DNA of 64,000 nucleotides from Phycisphaeraceae bacterium (GTDB taxonomy: Bacteria; Planctomycetota; Phycisphaerae; Phycisphaerales; UBA1924): positions 620,001-684,000 of the forward strand of contig JACKHF010000001.1 of NCBI GenBank assembly GCA_020639155.1, in the 5' to 3' direction. This document shows positions 24,912 to 33,927 of this stretch, one piece after another; position 1 is the stretch's first letter; every line of letters starts with the position of its first letter. The position numbers were made by a program, and so were the translations under genes. The notes beneath the pieces are model-generated. The model was not told the DNA's origin, did not search any database, and was given only the letters and a program-made list of their open reading frames with translations.

Positions 24912-25823
24912 TCACTTCGCATCCGGCGTGCCCGGGGTTTCTTCCGATGGTTTTACAGGCGTTGGATCGCACACGACGCGGAACCCGACAAATGAGCAGT
25001 CGGCTAGCCACCACTGGCTTTTCGGAAACTGTGGATCCGACTGGTTCCACGCGCTGGTCTGGTACACGCGCGCGTTCGGACCAATATCCGCCTGCGCATC
25101 TACATAGCTTCCGCCTGCAGCGACTGGCATCCCATCGGCGCCAGTCACCCACTCGGCAACATTCCCGAAGATGTCATACACGCCGGGCTCACGCTTATCG
25201 ATTTGCGCAACCGGATGCGTCGTGAAGTTGCAGTTGCCCTTGTTCCAGCCTGTCACCTCGATACCGATCTCCGTGTTCACACCAACGGGTTTCTTCGCAC
25301 GATCTGCGACAAGTGCCCATTCCGCCTCTGTTGGCAAACGATAATGCTTGCCGGTGCGCACACTGAGCCACTTGCAGAAGTTCGTCGCACCCTCATAGGT
25401 AATGCTCATCGCTGGATACCCCGCGTGACCGAACCCGCGATCAGGCGGAAGGTACGGCTTTGTCGGGCGGGAGATCGCATCTGCTGATGCGGTCGATGTG
25501 CCACTCGCTTGCTGGTCCTTGTTCGCGGTGATCTCGTTGCCGACGTCGCCATCGAGCTTGTACACATAAATGTCATACAGATCCCATGTTGTCTCTGTTG
25601 ACGCAACCCAGAATGGATCGACATTGAACATCATCGTTTCATTGTCACGTGTCGTTAGTGTTACCATACCGGATGCCACTGGCACCATCGAAAACTCGAC
25701 AACCGTGTTCGGAACTGTTTCGACATAGGGCAGCAGCGGTTCATGAGCGATTTGTGCATATGCACCTGCTGCCAGCGCGCACACGGCGAATGATTGTGTC
25801 ATGATCCGGTCCGTTGGATGCAT
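24912..25823 (-). CDS. Secreted formylglycine-generating-enzyme (SUMF1)-like protein
   Basis: A 303-residue exported protein of the SUMF1/FGE-sulfatase fold. Fold signatures are FWVASTETTWDLYDIYV, PAMSITYEGATNFCKWLS, RLPTEAEWALVAD, DIFGNVAEWV, AAGGSY and the terminal FVGFRVVCD. In the family these domains either activate sulfatases or act as non-catalytic ligand-binding modules; the paired catalytic cysteines of true FGE are not evident. The ATG at 25823 has AAGGAGG nine bases upstream on its strand, so the coding region overlaps the divergent ApbE gene by 23 bases. A Pro/Glu-rich tail ends the protein. Confidence 0.85.
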   Translation of the reverse strand: MHPTDRIMTQSFAVCALAAGAYAQIAHEPLLPYVETVPNTVVEFSMVPVASGMVTLTTRDNETMMFNVDPFWVASTETTWDLYDIYVYKLDGDVGNEITANKDQQASGTSTASADAISRPTKPYLPPDRGFGHAGYPAMSITYEGATNFCKWLSVRTGKHYRLPTEAEWALVADRAKKPVGVNTEIGIEVTGWNKGNCNFTTHPVAQIDKREPGVYDIFGNVAEWVTGADGMPVAAGGSYVDAQADIGPNARVYQTSAWNQSDPQFPKSQWWLADCSFVGFRVVCDPTPVKPSEETPGTPDAK

Positions 25824-26841
25824 CCTGCTGATCCTCCTTGGCGCTGCGCAGTTCGGCTGCGCCACTCGTTCGAACGTGATGCAGGCCGCATCCCGCACAC
25901 CGCTGCAACGGTACCAGTTTACGCAGATTCACATGGGTGTCGCAGTCAGAATCGTTCTGTACGCTGAAAATGAGGGTCAGGCGAAGTCGGTTGCACGCGC
26001 CGGGTTCGCTGCATTTGCTCAAATCGACGAGATTGCTTCTGACTGGCGAAAGGACTCCGAACTCATGCAGTTGTGTGCGCGCGCAGGCACAGGCCCCGTT
26101 CCGGTAAGCAAACATCTTCTGGAGCTGCTGCTCGTCTCCCGGCACGTATCAGAGGAGTCCGATGGCGCGTTCGATTGCACTGTCGGCCCAGTCTCGCATC
26201 TCTGGCGTGACGCCATCAACAAAGGCAGTACAAGGGTCGACGATCAGGCGCTCGCGAACGCACAACAACTCGTTGGCATGGATCTTCTGACAATCAACGA
26301 GTCGACATGCACCGTCACGCTTGCAAAGCCCGGCATGATGCTTGATCTCGGTGGAGTCGCGAAGGGATATGCTGCGGACATGGCACTGCATGAGATGAAA
26401 CGCGCAGGTATTTCCCAAGCCCTTGTCGATGCGTCAGGAGATATTGCCATTGGAGGTGCGCCACCGGATGCAGCGGGATGGCGCGTAGCGGTCACAACAG
26501 GTGTCAATACTGCGCCGGATGATGAGTTCATACTGACACACTGCGCCATCGCAACCAGCGGGAGTGTCTACCAGCACATGCGAGTGGATGGTATCGAGTA
26601 CTCACACATTGTTTCGCCGAACTCGGGGCACGCAACAACCGGCTCATTCGGAGCGTGTGTGATCGCAACGACCTGTGCAGCAGCCGACGCATGGGCAACC
26701 GCAGCCTGTGTGATCGCAAATGAGAACGCGAGTCAGTTGCAATCATGTGCGGGCGATGCAACTGGTGTCCGTTTTCTTCAGTACGACCGGATCAATGCAG
26801 ACGGGGGAATCTATCAAATCAGGGTTGGTTCGGCCCCATAA
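25801..26841 (+). CDS. apbE: ApbE-family FAD:protein FMN transferase, lipoprotein
   Basis: A 346-residue flavinyltransferase that attaches FMN to Thr/Ser of periplasmic or membrane target proteins. The N-terminus is a lipoprotein-like signal (ILLILLGAAQFGC, Cys as lipid site). Family motifs are DEIASDWRKDSEL, MMLDLGGVAKGYAADMA, LVDASGDIAIGG and IATSGSVYQH with YSHIVSPNSGHAT (magnesium and FAD binding). No NQR/RNF or other flavinylated partner gene is adjacent. The start ATG lies inside the opposite SUMF1-like gene and has no visible Shine-Dalgarno. Confidence 0.9.
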   Translation: MIRSVGCILLILLGAAQFGCATRSNVMQAASRTPLQRYQFTQIHMGVAVRIVLYAENEGQAKSVARAGFAAFAQIDEIASDWRKDSELMQLCARAGTGPVPVSKHLLELLLVSRHVSEESDGAFDCTVGPVSHLWRDAINKGSTRVDDQALANAQQLVGMDLLTINESTCTVTLAKPGMMLDLGGVAKGYAADMALHEMKRAGISQALVDASGDIAIGGAPPDAAGWRVAVTTGVNTAPDDEFILTHCAIATSGSVYQHMRVDGIEYSHIVSPNSGHATTGSFGACVIATTCAAADAWATAACVIANENASQLQSCAGDATGVRFLQYDRINADGGIYQIRVGSAP

Positions 26842-27127
26842 GACGATTATCAATCGGACAACACGACTAACCCGAACCCAATCCAGCAACTTTCCTGCAG
26901 GATTGGACCCGCACACTGCAATACGGTGTATATTCTGACGTTCAGCACGTGCATTCCTGCTTGATTGAAAAGCCACTCAGTGTGATTGGGGAAGTGGCGT
27001 TTCGGAGCTTTGGAGTTGCATCGTGAAACAGGCAGTGGAGGGATAACGTGCGTGTGCGCGCCCGTTGTTTGTCTGTTGTGTTGAGTGTCGATCAAAGCAA
27101 CAGCTGAGTTATCTCGGAGAGGATGCT

Positions 27128-29002
27128 GTGAAAAACGAAAAACGAGGACATCTGCAGCGCAGAAACGCTGCAACTGGTTGTATTTTCGGTGCTGGGCTTG
27201 CAATATCACTGATGGCTTTCGGCCCGGACGATACACGTAGACCGACCTCTCCAGGCGAAAGCGAGATCGACGGATTTCCCGTGATGCTTGTCCCCGCTGA
27301 GAATCCAATCACAGAAGAAAAACGCATTCTTGGCAAGATCCTCTTCTGGGATGAGCAGCTTTCCAGCGACAACACAATGGCATGTGCAACGTGCCATCTT
27401 CCCGGCGATGCGGGCACAGACCTCCGGCGCCAGCCAAATCCGGGTATCGACAGCATCTTTATGACACCTGATGACACCTTCGCATCGCCCGGTGTTATCA
27501 ACTGTGATGCAAATGACGACTACGAACGCCATCCCAACTACAACCTGAACCGACAGGTCACGGGACGAACCGCACCATCAATGATTAATGCGGCATTTAA
27601 CTTTGAATCATTCTGGGACGGCCGCGCATCATCGATCTTTACCGATCCGGTTACCGGCGCACAGGTGATCGCGGATGGAGGATCGCTCGAGAGCCAGGCG
27701 GTCGGACCGCCACAATCCACCGCGGAAATGTCGCACGCCGATCGTGACTGGAACATGATCGCTGCAAAGCTGCGGAACGCTTCGCCGCTTGCGCTGGCAA
27801 CGAATCTCCAGCCCGATGTCGCGACTGCCATCGGTACATATACAAACTATGCTGACCTGTTCGAGATGGCGTTTGGTGACAAGCAGATCACCGCAACGCG
27901 CATCGCGTTTGCGATCGCAACATACGAACGCACGCTCATATCAGATCAATCTCCTTGGGATGAGTTCATCGGCGGAAACCCAAATGGGATGACACCGAAC
28001 CAGATCCAGGGCTGGAACATCTTCCAGAACTCCAACTGCACTCTGTGCCACCCAGCTCCGTTGTTCACAGACAACGACTTCCACAATATTGGTCTGCGTC
28101 CGCCCGGAGACGACAGCGGGCGCCAGCAGGTCACCGGCAACCCAGGCGACAATCGCAAGTTCAAGACACCAGGTCTTCGCAACATGGGACTCCGTGGCAG
28201 TTTCATGCACACGGGCGAGTTCACCAACATGATGCAGGTGGTCACGTTCTATGCAAACCCCGCGAACCAGTTCCCGCAGAATCAGGATCCGCTGATGGCT
28301 GCTGTCACAATCCCGCCACCACCAGCGGGCGGGTTGCTCGAAGAGTTCCTGCTCACGGGTCTGCTCGACCCTCGTGTTGCAAACGCCGAGTTCCCGTTCG
28401 ATGAGCTTGATCTGTACTCATTCGCACCGATGTCGCACACCAATCTGCTCATGGCACCACGTGCAGGATCGGGCGGACTGGTCCCGCAGCTCATCACAAA
28501 CGTTCCACCCAATATTGGCAACGAACAGTTCAAAGTTGGTGTTCGCAATGCGCTCGGCGGCGCAACGGCGCGTGTGCTGTTCTCAACCATCGCGCCGACG
28601 GGGAACATCCTGAACGCCCAAACAATCTACGGACCGTTTACGCTCGAAGAGTCCGGCGCTGGCAACGGATACAGCACATTCCACTGGCCGATTCCCTTTG
28701 AAGCGACACTCAACGGCACAAAGATCTACATGCAATGGGAAATCGATGACCCCGGCGCTGTCGGCGGCAACGCGTACTCACGCATCGCAGAGTTCACACT
28801 GTTCTGCGGCCCTGCAGGATGCCCCGAAGCTCCATGCTTTGCTGACTGTGATGGCAACGGCACGTTGAACATATTCGATTACATCTGTTTCGGGAACGCG
28901 TATGCGTCCGGACTGATGTGGGCAGACTGCGACGGCAATGGTGCGTTGAACATCTTCGACTACATCTGCTTCGGCAACGAGTACGCTGCCGGATGTCCAT
29001 AA
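27128..29002 (+). CDS. Diheme cytochrome c peroxidase/MauG-family protein with dockerin-like end
   Basis: A 624-residue exported protein. After a signal (CIFGAGLAISLMAFG) comes a MauG/CCP-type domain with two c-heme sites, CATCH (86-90) and CTLCH (304-308), plus GRTAPSMINAAFNFESFWDG and FKTPGLRNMGLRGSFMHTGE, which are family landmarks. Unlike plain CCPs (about 350 residues) it continues with about 200 residues of beta-rich sequence and ends in two dockerin-like repeats (DCDGNGTLNIFDYICFGN) and GCP. The enzyme may reduce peroxide or oxidise a surface substrate. The start is a GTG after GGAGAGGATGCT. Confidence 0.88.
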   Translation: MKNEKRGHLQRRNAATGCIFGAGLAISLMAFGPDDTRRPTSPGESEIDGFPVMLVPAENPITEEKRILGKILFWDEQLSSDNTMACATCHLPGDAGTDLRRQPNPGIDSIFMTPDDTFASPGVINCDANDDYERHPNYNLNRQVTGRTAPSMINAAFNFESFWDGRASSIFTDPVTGAQVIADGGSLESQAVGPPQSTAEMSHADRDWNMIAAKLRNASPLALATNLQPDVATAIGTYTNYADLFEMAFGDKQITATRIAFAIATYERTLISDQSPWDEFIGGNPNGMTPNQIQGWNIFQNSNCTLCHPAPLFTDNDFHNIGLRPPGDDSGRQQVTGNPGDNRKFKTPGLRNMGLRGSFMHTGEFTNMMQVVTFYANPANQFPQNQDPLMAAVTIPPPPAGGLLEEFLLTGLLDPRVANAEFPFDELDLYSFAPMSHTNLLMAPRAGSGGLVPQLITNVPPNIGNEQFKVGVRNALGGATARVLFSTIAPTGNILNAQTIYGPFTLEESGAGNGYSTFHWPIPFEATLNGTKIYMQWEIDDPGAVGGNAYSRIAEFTLFCGPAGCPEAPCFADCDGNGTLNIFDYICFGNAYASGLMWADCDGNGALNIFDYICFGNEYAAGCP

Positions 29003-29028
29003 CGTCACTCTCGTTTCGATCATTTCGC

Positions 29029-29063
29029 GACGGGTCGGAGCAGTGCTTCGGCCCGTCTTTGTT
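29029..29063 (+). terminator. Rho-independent terminator of the MauG-like gene
   Basis: A 13-pair stem (GACGGGTCGGAGC with GCTTCGGCCCGTC, two G-T pairs) closes the loop AGT and is followed by TTTGTTT. It lies 27 bases after the stop codon and just before the convergent protease gene. Confidence 0.85.
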
Positions 29064-29851
29064 TACTGCATCCGTTCAATCCCCCACCGCTTCGCAGGAA
29101 AATCAAGCACCCATCGCGCCTGACGCAGCGTCGAGTATCCAAGAATGAACACAACCGGAATGCTCGCAGCATCCCTCAGCTTTGTCAGTGACAGGCTCAC
29201 CACCTTGTGCGCATCAAACTGATGCCCACCGATTGTCACCGGTTTCATCAGGTACATCGGCGTCTCGGACTGTCTGCCGGACGAATCTGTGCCAATGTCT
29301 GATCCGATCAGCTTGAACATGTTGGGATGATCCTTCACAAAATCAGCATCGACAAGCGTGATGCTTGCGCCCGTGTCCCAGATCGCACCAACACGCGTGT
29401 CTTTAGCCTGCACATCGATGCACGGAATATCGTTCGTCGTGTTCATCAGGGGATGCGAAGCTGATAGCGCTGTATCCAGCAGTTCTACGCGTGACTCGTC
29501 AAATGCAAACCGCAGACAATAGTCCCGCAGCATGTCCATACCCAGCAGATTGCGGTCGAGCTCACCCTGCTTCGCACGCGAAACAACAGCTCTGTTCTGC
29601 TGAATTGGCCCAACGATGAGTGAACCCACGTTGATGATATCGTACCGCGCTCTGCCAAACACGCCGCCAGACTCTTCCTCACCCGTCGATGGGAACTGTA
29701 ACGAAAAGTCGTCGTGTTTCAGCGTAGTTCGCGCACACCCCGTGTCGAATAAGAACCGTCTCGGAACATTGTTGACCAAGCCATCAACATACACTTCTGC
29801 AGTCTCACGGGAATCGTCGTCGAAATGAATCTCAAGGGAGATCGAACGCAT
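29063..29851 (-). CDS. Aspartic protease-like protein with two DTG motifs
   Basis: A 262-residue protein with two retropepsin-type active-site motifs, FLFDTGCARTTL in the first half and IWDTGASITLV in the second, each followed by a hydrophobic strand (NLLGMDMLRDYCL and FILGYSTLRQARWVLDF). A single chain with two Asp-Thr-Gly sites could fold as a monomeric, bilobal aspartic protease, as pepsin does, though it is shorter. No signal peptide is seen when starting at the ATG at 29851, so it is probably cytoplasmic. The substrate is unknown. Confidence 0.8.
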   Translation of the reverse strand: MRSISLEIHFDDDSRETAEVYVDGLVNNVPRRFLFDTGCARTTLKHDDFSLQFPSTGEEESGGVFGRARYDIINVGSLIVGPIQQNRAVVSRAKQGELDRNLLGMDMLRDYCLRFAFDESRVELLDTALSASHPLMNTTNDIPCIDVQAKDTRVGAIWDTGASITLVDADFVKDHPNMFKLIGSDIGTDSSGRQSETPMYLMKPVTIGGHQFDAHKVVSLSLTKLRDAASIPVVFILGYSTLRQARWVLDFPAKRWGIERMQ

Positions 29852-29873
29852 TCTGTCTTTTATCCCTGCACAA

Positions 29874-30323
29874 CTAGTGAATATCCTCGTAGTATGTTTC
29901 GCCTGCTTGCTCGTACATTTCACGCACGTCTCGCTTCCACTTCTCGCGTATCTTTTTTCTGTTCAGAAATCGTTTCAGAAGAAATACATCCATCACAACC
30001 CACACAATCGGCGCCGCCCAAAGAAGACACTCACCTCGACTTCGATCGAACAACACCTCAAGCGGGAACGATTTAGCCGAGTTCTGCTGCAAGGCATACA
30101 CGATCCACAACGCAGACAACGCAAACACAACAGCTGTAACAAAGAAATGAATCACCAGCACCATCAATGCAACTCGAAAATGATGGGCATCATCCGACGA
30201 GTATTCAGCCCTGAAAGACAGGAACGCCCACGGCATAGACACGACGAAGATCGCTGCCATCATCAACCACCCACCGATTCCCGGTGAGATCGCACTCCCC
30301 AGTTGGTCTACAAAGTCCTGCAT
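29874..30323 (-). CDS. Hypothetical membrane protein, 149 aa
   Basis: Not recognised. Three hydrophobic segments are visible: GGWLMMAAIFVVSMPWAFLS, VALMVLVIHFFVTAVVFAL with SALWIVYAL, and CLLWAAPIVWVVMDVFLL. They are followed by a basic cytoplasmic tail (KKIREKWKRDVREMYEQ). The ATG start follows the pckA terminator, and the aspartic protease gene follows 22 bases downstream on the same strand, so these two may form an operon. Confidence 0.7.
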   Translation of the reverse strand: MQDFVDQLGSAISPGIGGWLMMAAIFVVSMPWAFLSFRAEYSSDDAHHFRVALMVLVIHFFVTAVVFALSALWIVYALQQNSAKSFPLEVLFDRSRGECLLWAAPIVWVVMDVFLLKRFLNRKKIREKWKRDVREMYEQAGETYYEDIH

Positions 30324-30336
30324 TATCAGTATGATA

Positions 30337-30370
30337 CAAGAAAACACGGACCTGAAAGCTCCGGTCCGTG
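30337..30370 (-). terminator. Rho-independent terminator of pckA
   Basis: On the minus strand an 8-pair stem (CACGGACC/GGTCCGTG, 30345-30370) is followed by TTTTCTTG. It lies 27 bases after the pckA stop and before the small membrane-protein gene. Confidence 0.8.
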
Positions 30371-30396
30371 CCTGATCGATTCAAATCTCAATGATT

Positions 30397-31992
30397 TCAG
30401 CCCTTCGGTCCGGCGTTGCGCACCGCATCGGTCATCTCAAAGCCCTTGTCGTTGTTACGAAACATCTCGGCAAGCTTCTTTGCCTGCGCGTCGTAGGCGC
30501 TGCCATCCTTCCATGTGTTGCGCGGGTTGAGCACCTCGCTTGGCACGCCATCAACAGCCTTTGGAATGTGCAGACCGAAGATCGGATGCTCCTCGTACTG
30601 CGCGCTCGCGAGCTTGCCCGATAGAATCGCGCTGACCATGGCGCGAGTGTACTTCAGGCTGAAGCGTGACCCCGTGCCGTACGGCCCGCCCGTCCAACCA
30701 GTGTTGAGCAGCCAGACGTTGGCGTTGTGCGTCTTGATCTTGTTCGCGAGCATCGCTGCGTACTCGGACGGCTGACGCGGGAGGAACGGCCCGCCAAAGC
30801 ATGGCGAGAAGTTCGGCTGCGGCTCCTTCACACCCGCTTCTGTGCCCGCGAGCTTCGACGTGTACCCGTTGATGAAGTAGTACATCGCCTGCTCGGGTGT
30901 GAGCTTGGACACGGGCGGCATGACGCCGAATGCGTCCGCTGTCAGGAACACCACGTTCTTCGGATGACCGCCAACAGACGGGATCACCGCGCCATCAATG
31001 AAATCGACGGGATATGTCACACGGGTGTTCTCGGTGAGTGAGCCGTCGTCGTAATCGGGAAGGCGTGAATCCTTGTCGATGACAACATTCTCGAACACCG
31101 AGCCGAAACGAATCGCTGAATAGATCTGCGGCTCGCCCTCGGGTGTGAGTTTGATGCACTTGGCGTAGCACCCACCCTCAAAGTTGAACACGCCCGTATC
31201 CGACCAGCCATGCTCGTCATCGCCGATCAGCGCACGATCAGGATCGGCGCTGAGTGTTGTCTTGCCCGTACCTGAAAGACCGAAGAAGAGCGAGACGTTG
31301 TTCGGGTCGCTCTTCGCAACGTTCGCGGAGCAGTGCATGGGGAACACGCCGACCTCGGGCATGTCGAAGTTCATCGCGTAGAAGATGCTCTTCTTCATCT
31401 CGCCAGCGTACTCGGTGCCGAGGATGACCACGATCTTCTTTGTCAGGCTCTGCGCGATGATCATGGGCGATGACACGCCGAGCTTTGCCTGCTCTTCTGA
31501 TGACAGACGGCGGCGACCAGCGTTGATGACAGTCCAGTCATGGTTCCAGTCGGTCGAGCCGCCAGCTGCTTGAGATCCCTGCTTGATGAACAGTGTGGAT
31601 GCAAAGAGCGAGTGCCACGCCTGCTCTGTCACAACACGAACACCAAGACGATGCGTCGGATCTGCGCCAGCGAATCCCTCGAATGTGTACAGCTTGTCCT
31701 GCTTGTTCAGATGCTCGACCGCGAGTTGATGCACAAAGTCGAAGTTGTCCGGTGTGATCGGGCGGTTGACTTTGCCCCACCAGATCTTGTCGTGCACCTC
31801 GGCGGTGTCTTCGAGATACTTGTCGTTGGGAGAGCGCCCCGTGCGGTCGCCGGTCGTGCAGACAAGTGCGCCGTTTGCCGCGAGCCTGCCCTCGCCCGCT
31901 GCGATCGCGTGCTCGATCAGCACCGCCGAAGAGAGATTGCGGTAGGTTCGATTCGGTGCAAGGTTCAACTCGGCAGCTGCCATCTGGGACAT
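30397..31992 (-). CDS. pckA: Phosphoenolpyruvate carboxykinase (ATP)
   Basis: A 531-residue gluconeogenic enzyme converting oxaloacetate and ATP to phosphoenolpyruvate, ADP and CO2. The kinase-1a loop FFGLSGTGKTTLS and kinase-2 loop ALIGDDEHGWSD are intact, and substrate residues appear in GDRTGRSPNDKYLED and in RFGSVFENVVID. Length and the absence of the GTP-type motif set identify the ATP form. The start used is MSQMAAAELN; an upstream frame of 35 codons lacks a ribosome site. It stands as a single transcription unit with its own terminator. Confidence 0.95.
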   Translation of the reverse strand: MSQMAAAELNLAPNRTYRNLSSAVLIEHAIAAGEGRLAANGALVCTTGDRTGRSPNDKYLEDTAEVHDKIWWGKVNRPITPDNFDFVHQLAVEHLNKQDKLYTFEGFAGADPTHRLGVRVVTEQAWHSLFASTLFIKQGSQAAGGSTDWNHDWTVINAGRRRLSSEEQAKLGVSSPMIIAQSLTKKIVVILGTEYAGEMKKSIFYAMNFDMPEVGVFPMHCSANVAKSDPNNVSLFFGLSGTGKTTLSADPDRALIGDDEHGWSDTGVFNFEGGCYAKCIKLTPEGEPQIYSAIRFGSVFENVVIDKDSRLPDYDDGSLTENTRVTYPVDFIDGAVIPSVGGHPKNVVFLTADAFGVMPPVSKLTPEQAMYYFINGYTSKLAGTEAGVKEPQPNFSPCFGGPFLPRQPSEYAAMLANKIKTHNANVWLLNTGWTGGPYGTGSRFSLKYTRAMVSAILSGKLASAQYEEHPIFGLHIPKAVDGVPSEVLNPRNTWKDGSAYDAQAKKLAEMFRNNDKGFEMTDAVRNAGPKG

Positions 31993-32276
31993 TGTCCTGA
32001 CTCCCTGTTTGTCCTGATACTGGCGGAATGTGGGCTTTTGCCCGTCGTGCTGACCACTTCCATCGGCACGAATCGGCATGCTAGGAACTACAAACACCGA
32101 TGTGCAAGCGTGTTTGCGGTTTGGTCGGGCACATCAAACCGATCATCGGACCCATGATACCGCACATTTCGGCGTACAACACATCCGCAGGATGGCGCAC
32201 GATCCGGCTCTTCAGTTTGAAGCAGACGTGTGTGGTCTCTATCGTTGCGGCCCGGCAGGTTTCCTGCTGGCAGGAT

Positions 32277-32351
32277 GGTGGCTGTAGCTCAGCTGGTTAG
32301 AGCACCAGGTTGTGATCCTGGGGGTCGCGGGTTCGAGTCCCGTCAGCCACC
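32277..32351 (+). tRNA. tRNA-His (anticodon GTG)
   Basis: A full cloverleaf is visible: acceptor GTGGCTG with CAGCCAC, D arm GCTCAGCTGGTTAGAGC, anticodon stem CCAGG/CCTGG around TTGTGAT (anticodon GTG at 32312-32314), and T arm GCGGG TTCGAGT CCCGT. A G at 32277 faces the discriminator C at 32351, the extra G-1:C73 pair specific to tRNA-His. CCA is not encoded. T-rich sequence follows (CCTTTTTTC). Confidence 0.96.
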
Positions 32352-32390
32352 CTTTTCCCGCCTTTTTTCATAGCAGCGTTCGAACCACAT

Positions 32391-32885
32391 CTAGACCCTG
32401 ACGATCAACGCACCTTCCAGTTCTGTCTCACCCGGAACCTCGAACAGCGTCTCGCAGAAATCGAACACCTCGCGCGTCACCTGCAGCGCGTATGTCTCAC
32501 CTTGCTCCGTGTTGCGTTTCTGCACGCGCTCCCATCGTATTGCAGCATCAATATCAAGATAGTGCATGCGCACATTTCCATGATTCGATGCGATACTGCT
32601 GCGCACCACGTTCCGTTGTTTCTTTGTAAAAAATCCGAGATCAAGGATCACATCCTGCTTGCACCTGATGTGCTGTGCGACCATCTTCAGCATCTGATGC
32701 TGAATCCTGTTCACGCGCTCAAGCATCCATTCGTACGTTGGCGCATCTGACTTGTCAGCCTCAAACAATGATTCCATCCACTCATCGATCGAGTAGCGGA
32801 TGCAGTTGCGCTGCTGCGCAAGATCTATCGCATACGTTGTCTTGCCAGCGCCGGTGTTGCCGACGATCATGTGAACTGTTGACAC
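32391..32885 (-). CDS. Small P-loop kinase-like ATPase
   Basis: A 164-residue protein of the AAA_33/polynucleotide-kinase-like group. Walker A is MIVGNTGAGKTTYA at the very N-terminus, DVILDLGFFTKKQRNVV supplies the acidic strand, and MHYLDIDAAIRWERVQKRN resembles the lid and base-binding segment of small nucleotide or sugar kinases. The GTG at 32885 was chosen because AGAGG lies seven bases upstream and the P-loop then follows immediately, as in relatives. It comes 19 bases after the fructosamine-kinase-like gene, so they are probably co-transcribed. The substrate is unknown. Confidence 0.75.
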   Translation of the reverse strand: MSTVHMIVGNTGAGKTTYAIDLAQQRNCIRYSIDEWMESLFEADKSDAPTYEWMLERVNRIQHQMLKMVAQHIRCKQDVILDLGFFTKKQRNVVRSSIASNHGNVRMHYLDIDAAIRWERVQKRNTEQGETYALQVTREVFDFCETLFEVPGETELEGALIVRV

Positions 32886-32904
32886 GAAAACCTCTTTCCA
32901 GCTC

Positions 32905-33849
32905 TCACACACCAAATCGTCGCAACGACTGATCAACGCTGCTCACATAGCTCCCGCCGAACAACCGCACGTGCACGAGCAACGGCCAGAGTTGATAGAT
33001 CGGTCTGCGATCGCGCTCAAACCCCGGCTCGATAGGCATGTTGTCACGATACGCAGCAAAGAACGATTCGCCGAAGCACCCGAACAACGTCATGTACGCG
33101 AGATCGCACTCGTGATGCCCGTAGCTGATCGCAGGGTCGATGATGCCTGTCACGTGCGATTCATCTGCCAGTACGTTGCCAGACCACAGATCGCCGTGCA
33201 GCAATGACGGCTTTTCTGGCTCATTCAGCAGATTGTCGAGTTTGTTGCACAAACGATCGACGCGATGCGCAATGGACGATGGCATCTGGTTCGCATTTGT
33301 TGCAAGACACGCCATATACGACAAGCGATGCTCGGCAAAGAACGGAATCCACGCGTCTGTGTCAGGGTTTGGCTGAACGAGCGGCCCGATCAATGTGTCT
33401 CGCTCGAACCCACACCGATCTGATGTGATCGAGTGCAGATGCGCGACAAGTTCGCCAAGGTGTTGCTGCGCTTGTGCGCCTGCACAGGTTGAACCGGGTA
33501 GCTTCGTCATCACCAGCAGCATCGCGGAACTGTGCAGCACCTTCGGCACAGGCAGTTGTGTGTAGTCCCCAAGATAGCGCAGCATAAACGCTTCTGTTTC
33601 GAGTGAACCGAACGATGTGCTGCCGATCGCCCCCGCGTTCGCGTCGTACTTGACAACGATCTGATGATCCGCGGATGCGAGCGATGTCGCGAGAGAAACA
33701 TTCCGCTCGATGACATCGACTATTGGATCAACAGCAAGCGAGAACACGTCGCCAACACACCCGCCTGTGAGTCTGCGAATTGAATGCGCACGCACACCGA
33801 GTACGTCCGAGACAAGACCAGCTAGGTTTGACACAACGGGATCACGCAT
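32905..33849 (-). CDS. Fructosamine kinase-family protein
   Basis: A 314-residue kinase of the fructosamine/ketosamine-3-kinase family, which phosphorylates glycated amines so that they break down. Visible are IRRLTGGCVGDVFSL (nucleotide loop), VVKYDAN (Lys), FGSLETEAFMLRYLGDY, the catalytic loop LLHGDLWSGNVL, and GIIDPAISYGHHECDLAYM (metal Asp). The HGDLWSGN form and DPAxxYGHxE are specific to this family and separate it from aminoglycoside phosphotransferases. The start ATG follows the S9 peptidase terminator. Confidence 0.9.
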   Translation of the reverse strand: MRDPVVSNLAGLVSDVLGVRAHSIRRLTGGCVGDVFSLAVDPIVDVIERNVSLATSLASADHQIVVKYDANAGAIGSTSFGSLETEAFMLRYLGDYTQLPVPKVLHSSAMLLVMTKLPGSTCAGAQAQQHLGELVAHLHSITSDRCGFERDTLIGPLVQPNPDTDAWIPFFAEHRLSYMACLATNANQMPSSIAHRVDRLCNKLDNLLNEPEKPSLLHGDLWSGNVLADESHVTGIIDPAISYGHHECDLAYMTLFGCFGESFFAAYRDNMPIEPGFERDRRPIYQLWPLLVHVRLFGGSYVSSVDQSLRRFGV

Positions 33850-33864
33850 GTGCGATTGTTGCAG

Positions 33865-33900
33865 GATAAAACAAAAAGCCCAGGGATTCAATCCCGGGGC
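33865..33900 (-). terminator. Rho-independent terminator of the S9 peptidase gene
   Basis: On the minus strand a stem GCCC-GGGAT/ATCCC-GGGC (33878-33900, one A-G mismatch, loop of three) is followed by TTTTTGTTTTATCC. It lies 27 bases after the peptidase stop. Confidence 0.8.
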
Positions 33901-33927
33901 CTTGCGTGAATAGCGTCAAATCTGCCC

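Noticed and set aside
26878..26906. Terminator after the ApbE gene
   Set aside because: CCAATCC/GGATTGG arms with a long loop and an A-A mismatch, and no T-tract; not convincing.
31540..32157. 205-codon plus-strand frame over the pckA gene
   Set aside because: Antisense to the conserved N-terminal part of pckA and without coding features.
32905..33849. Aminoglycoside phosphotransferase (antibiotic resistance)
   Set aside because: The HGDLWSGN and DPAxxYGHxE forms fit fructosamine kinases; nothing else suggests resistance.
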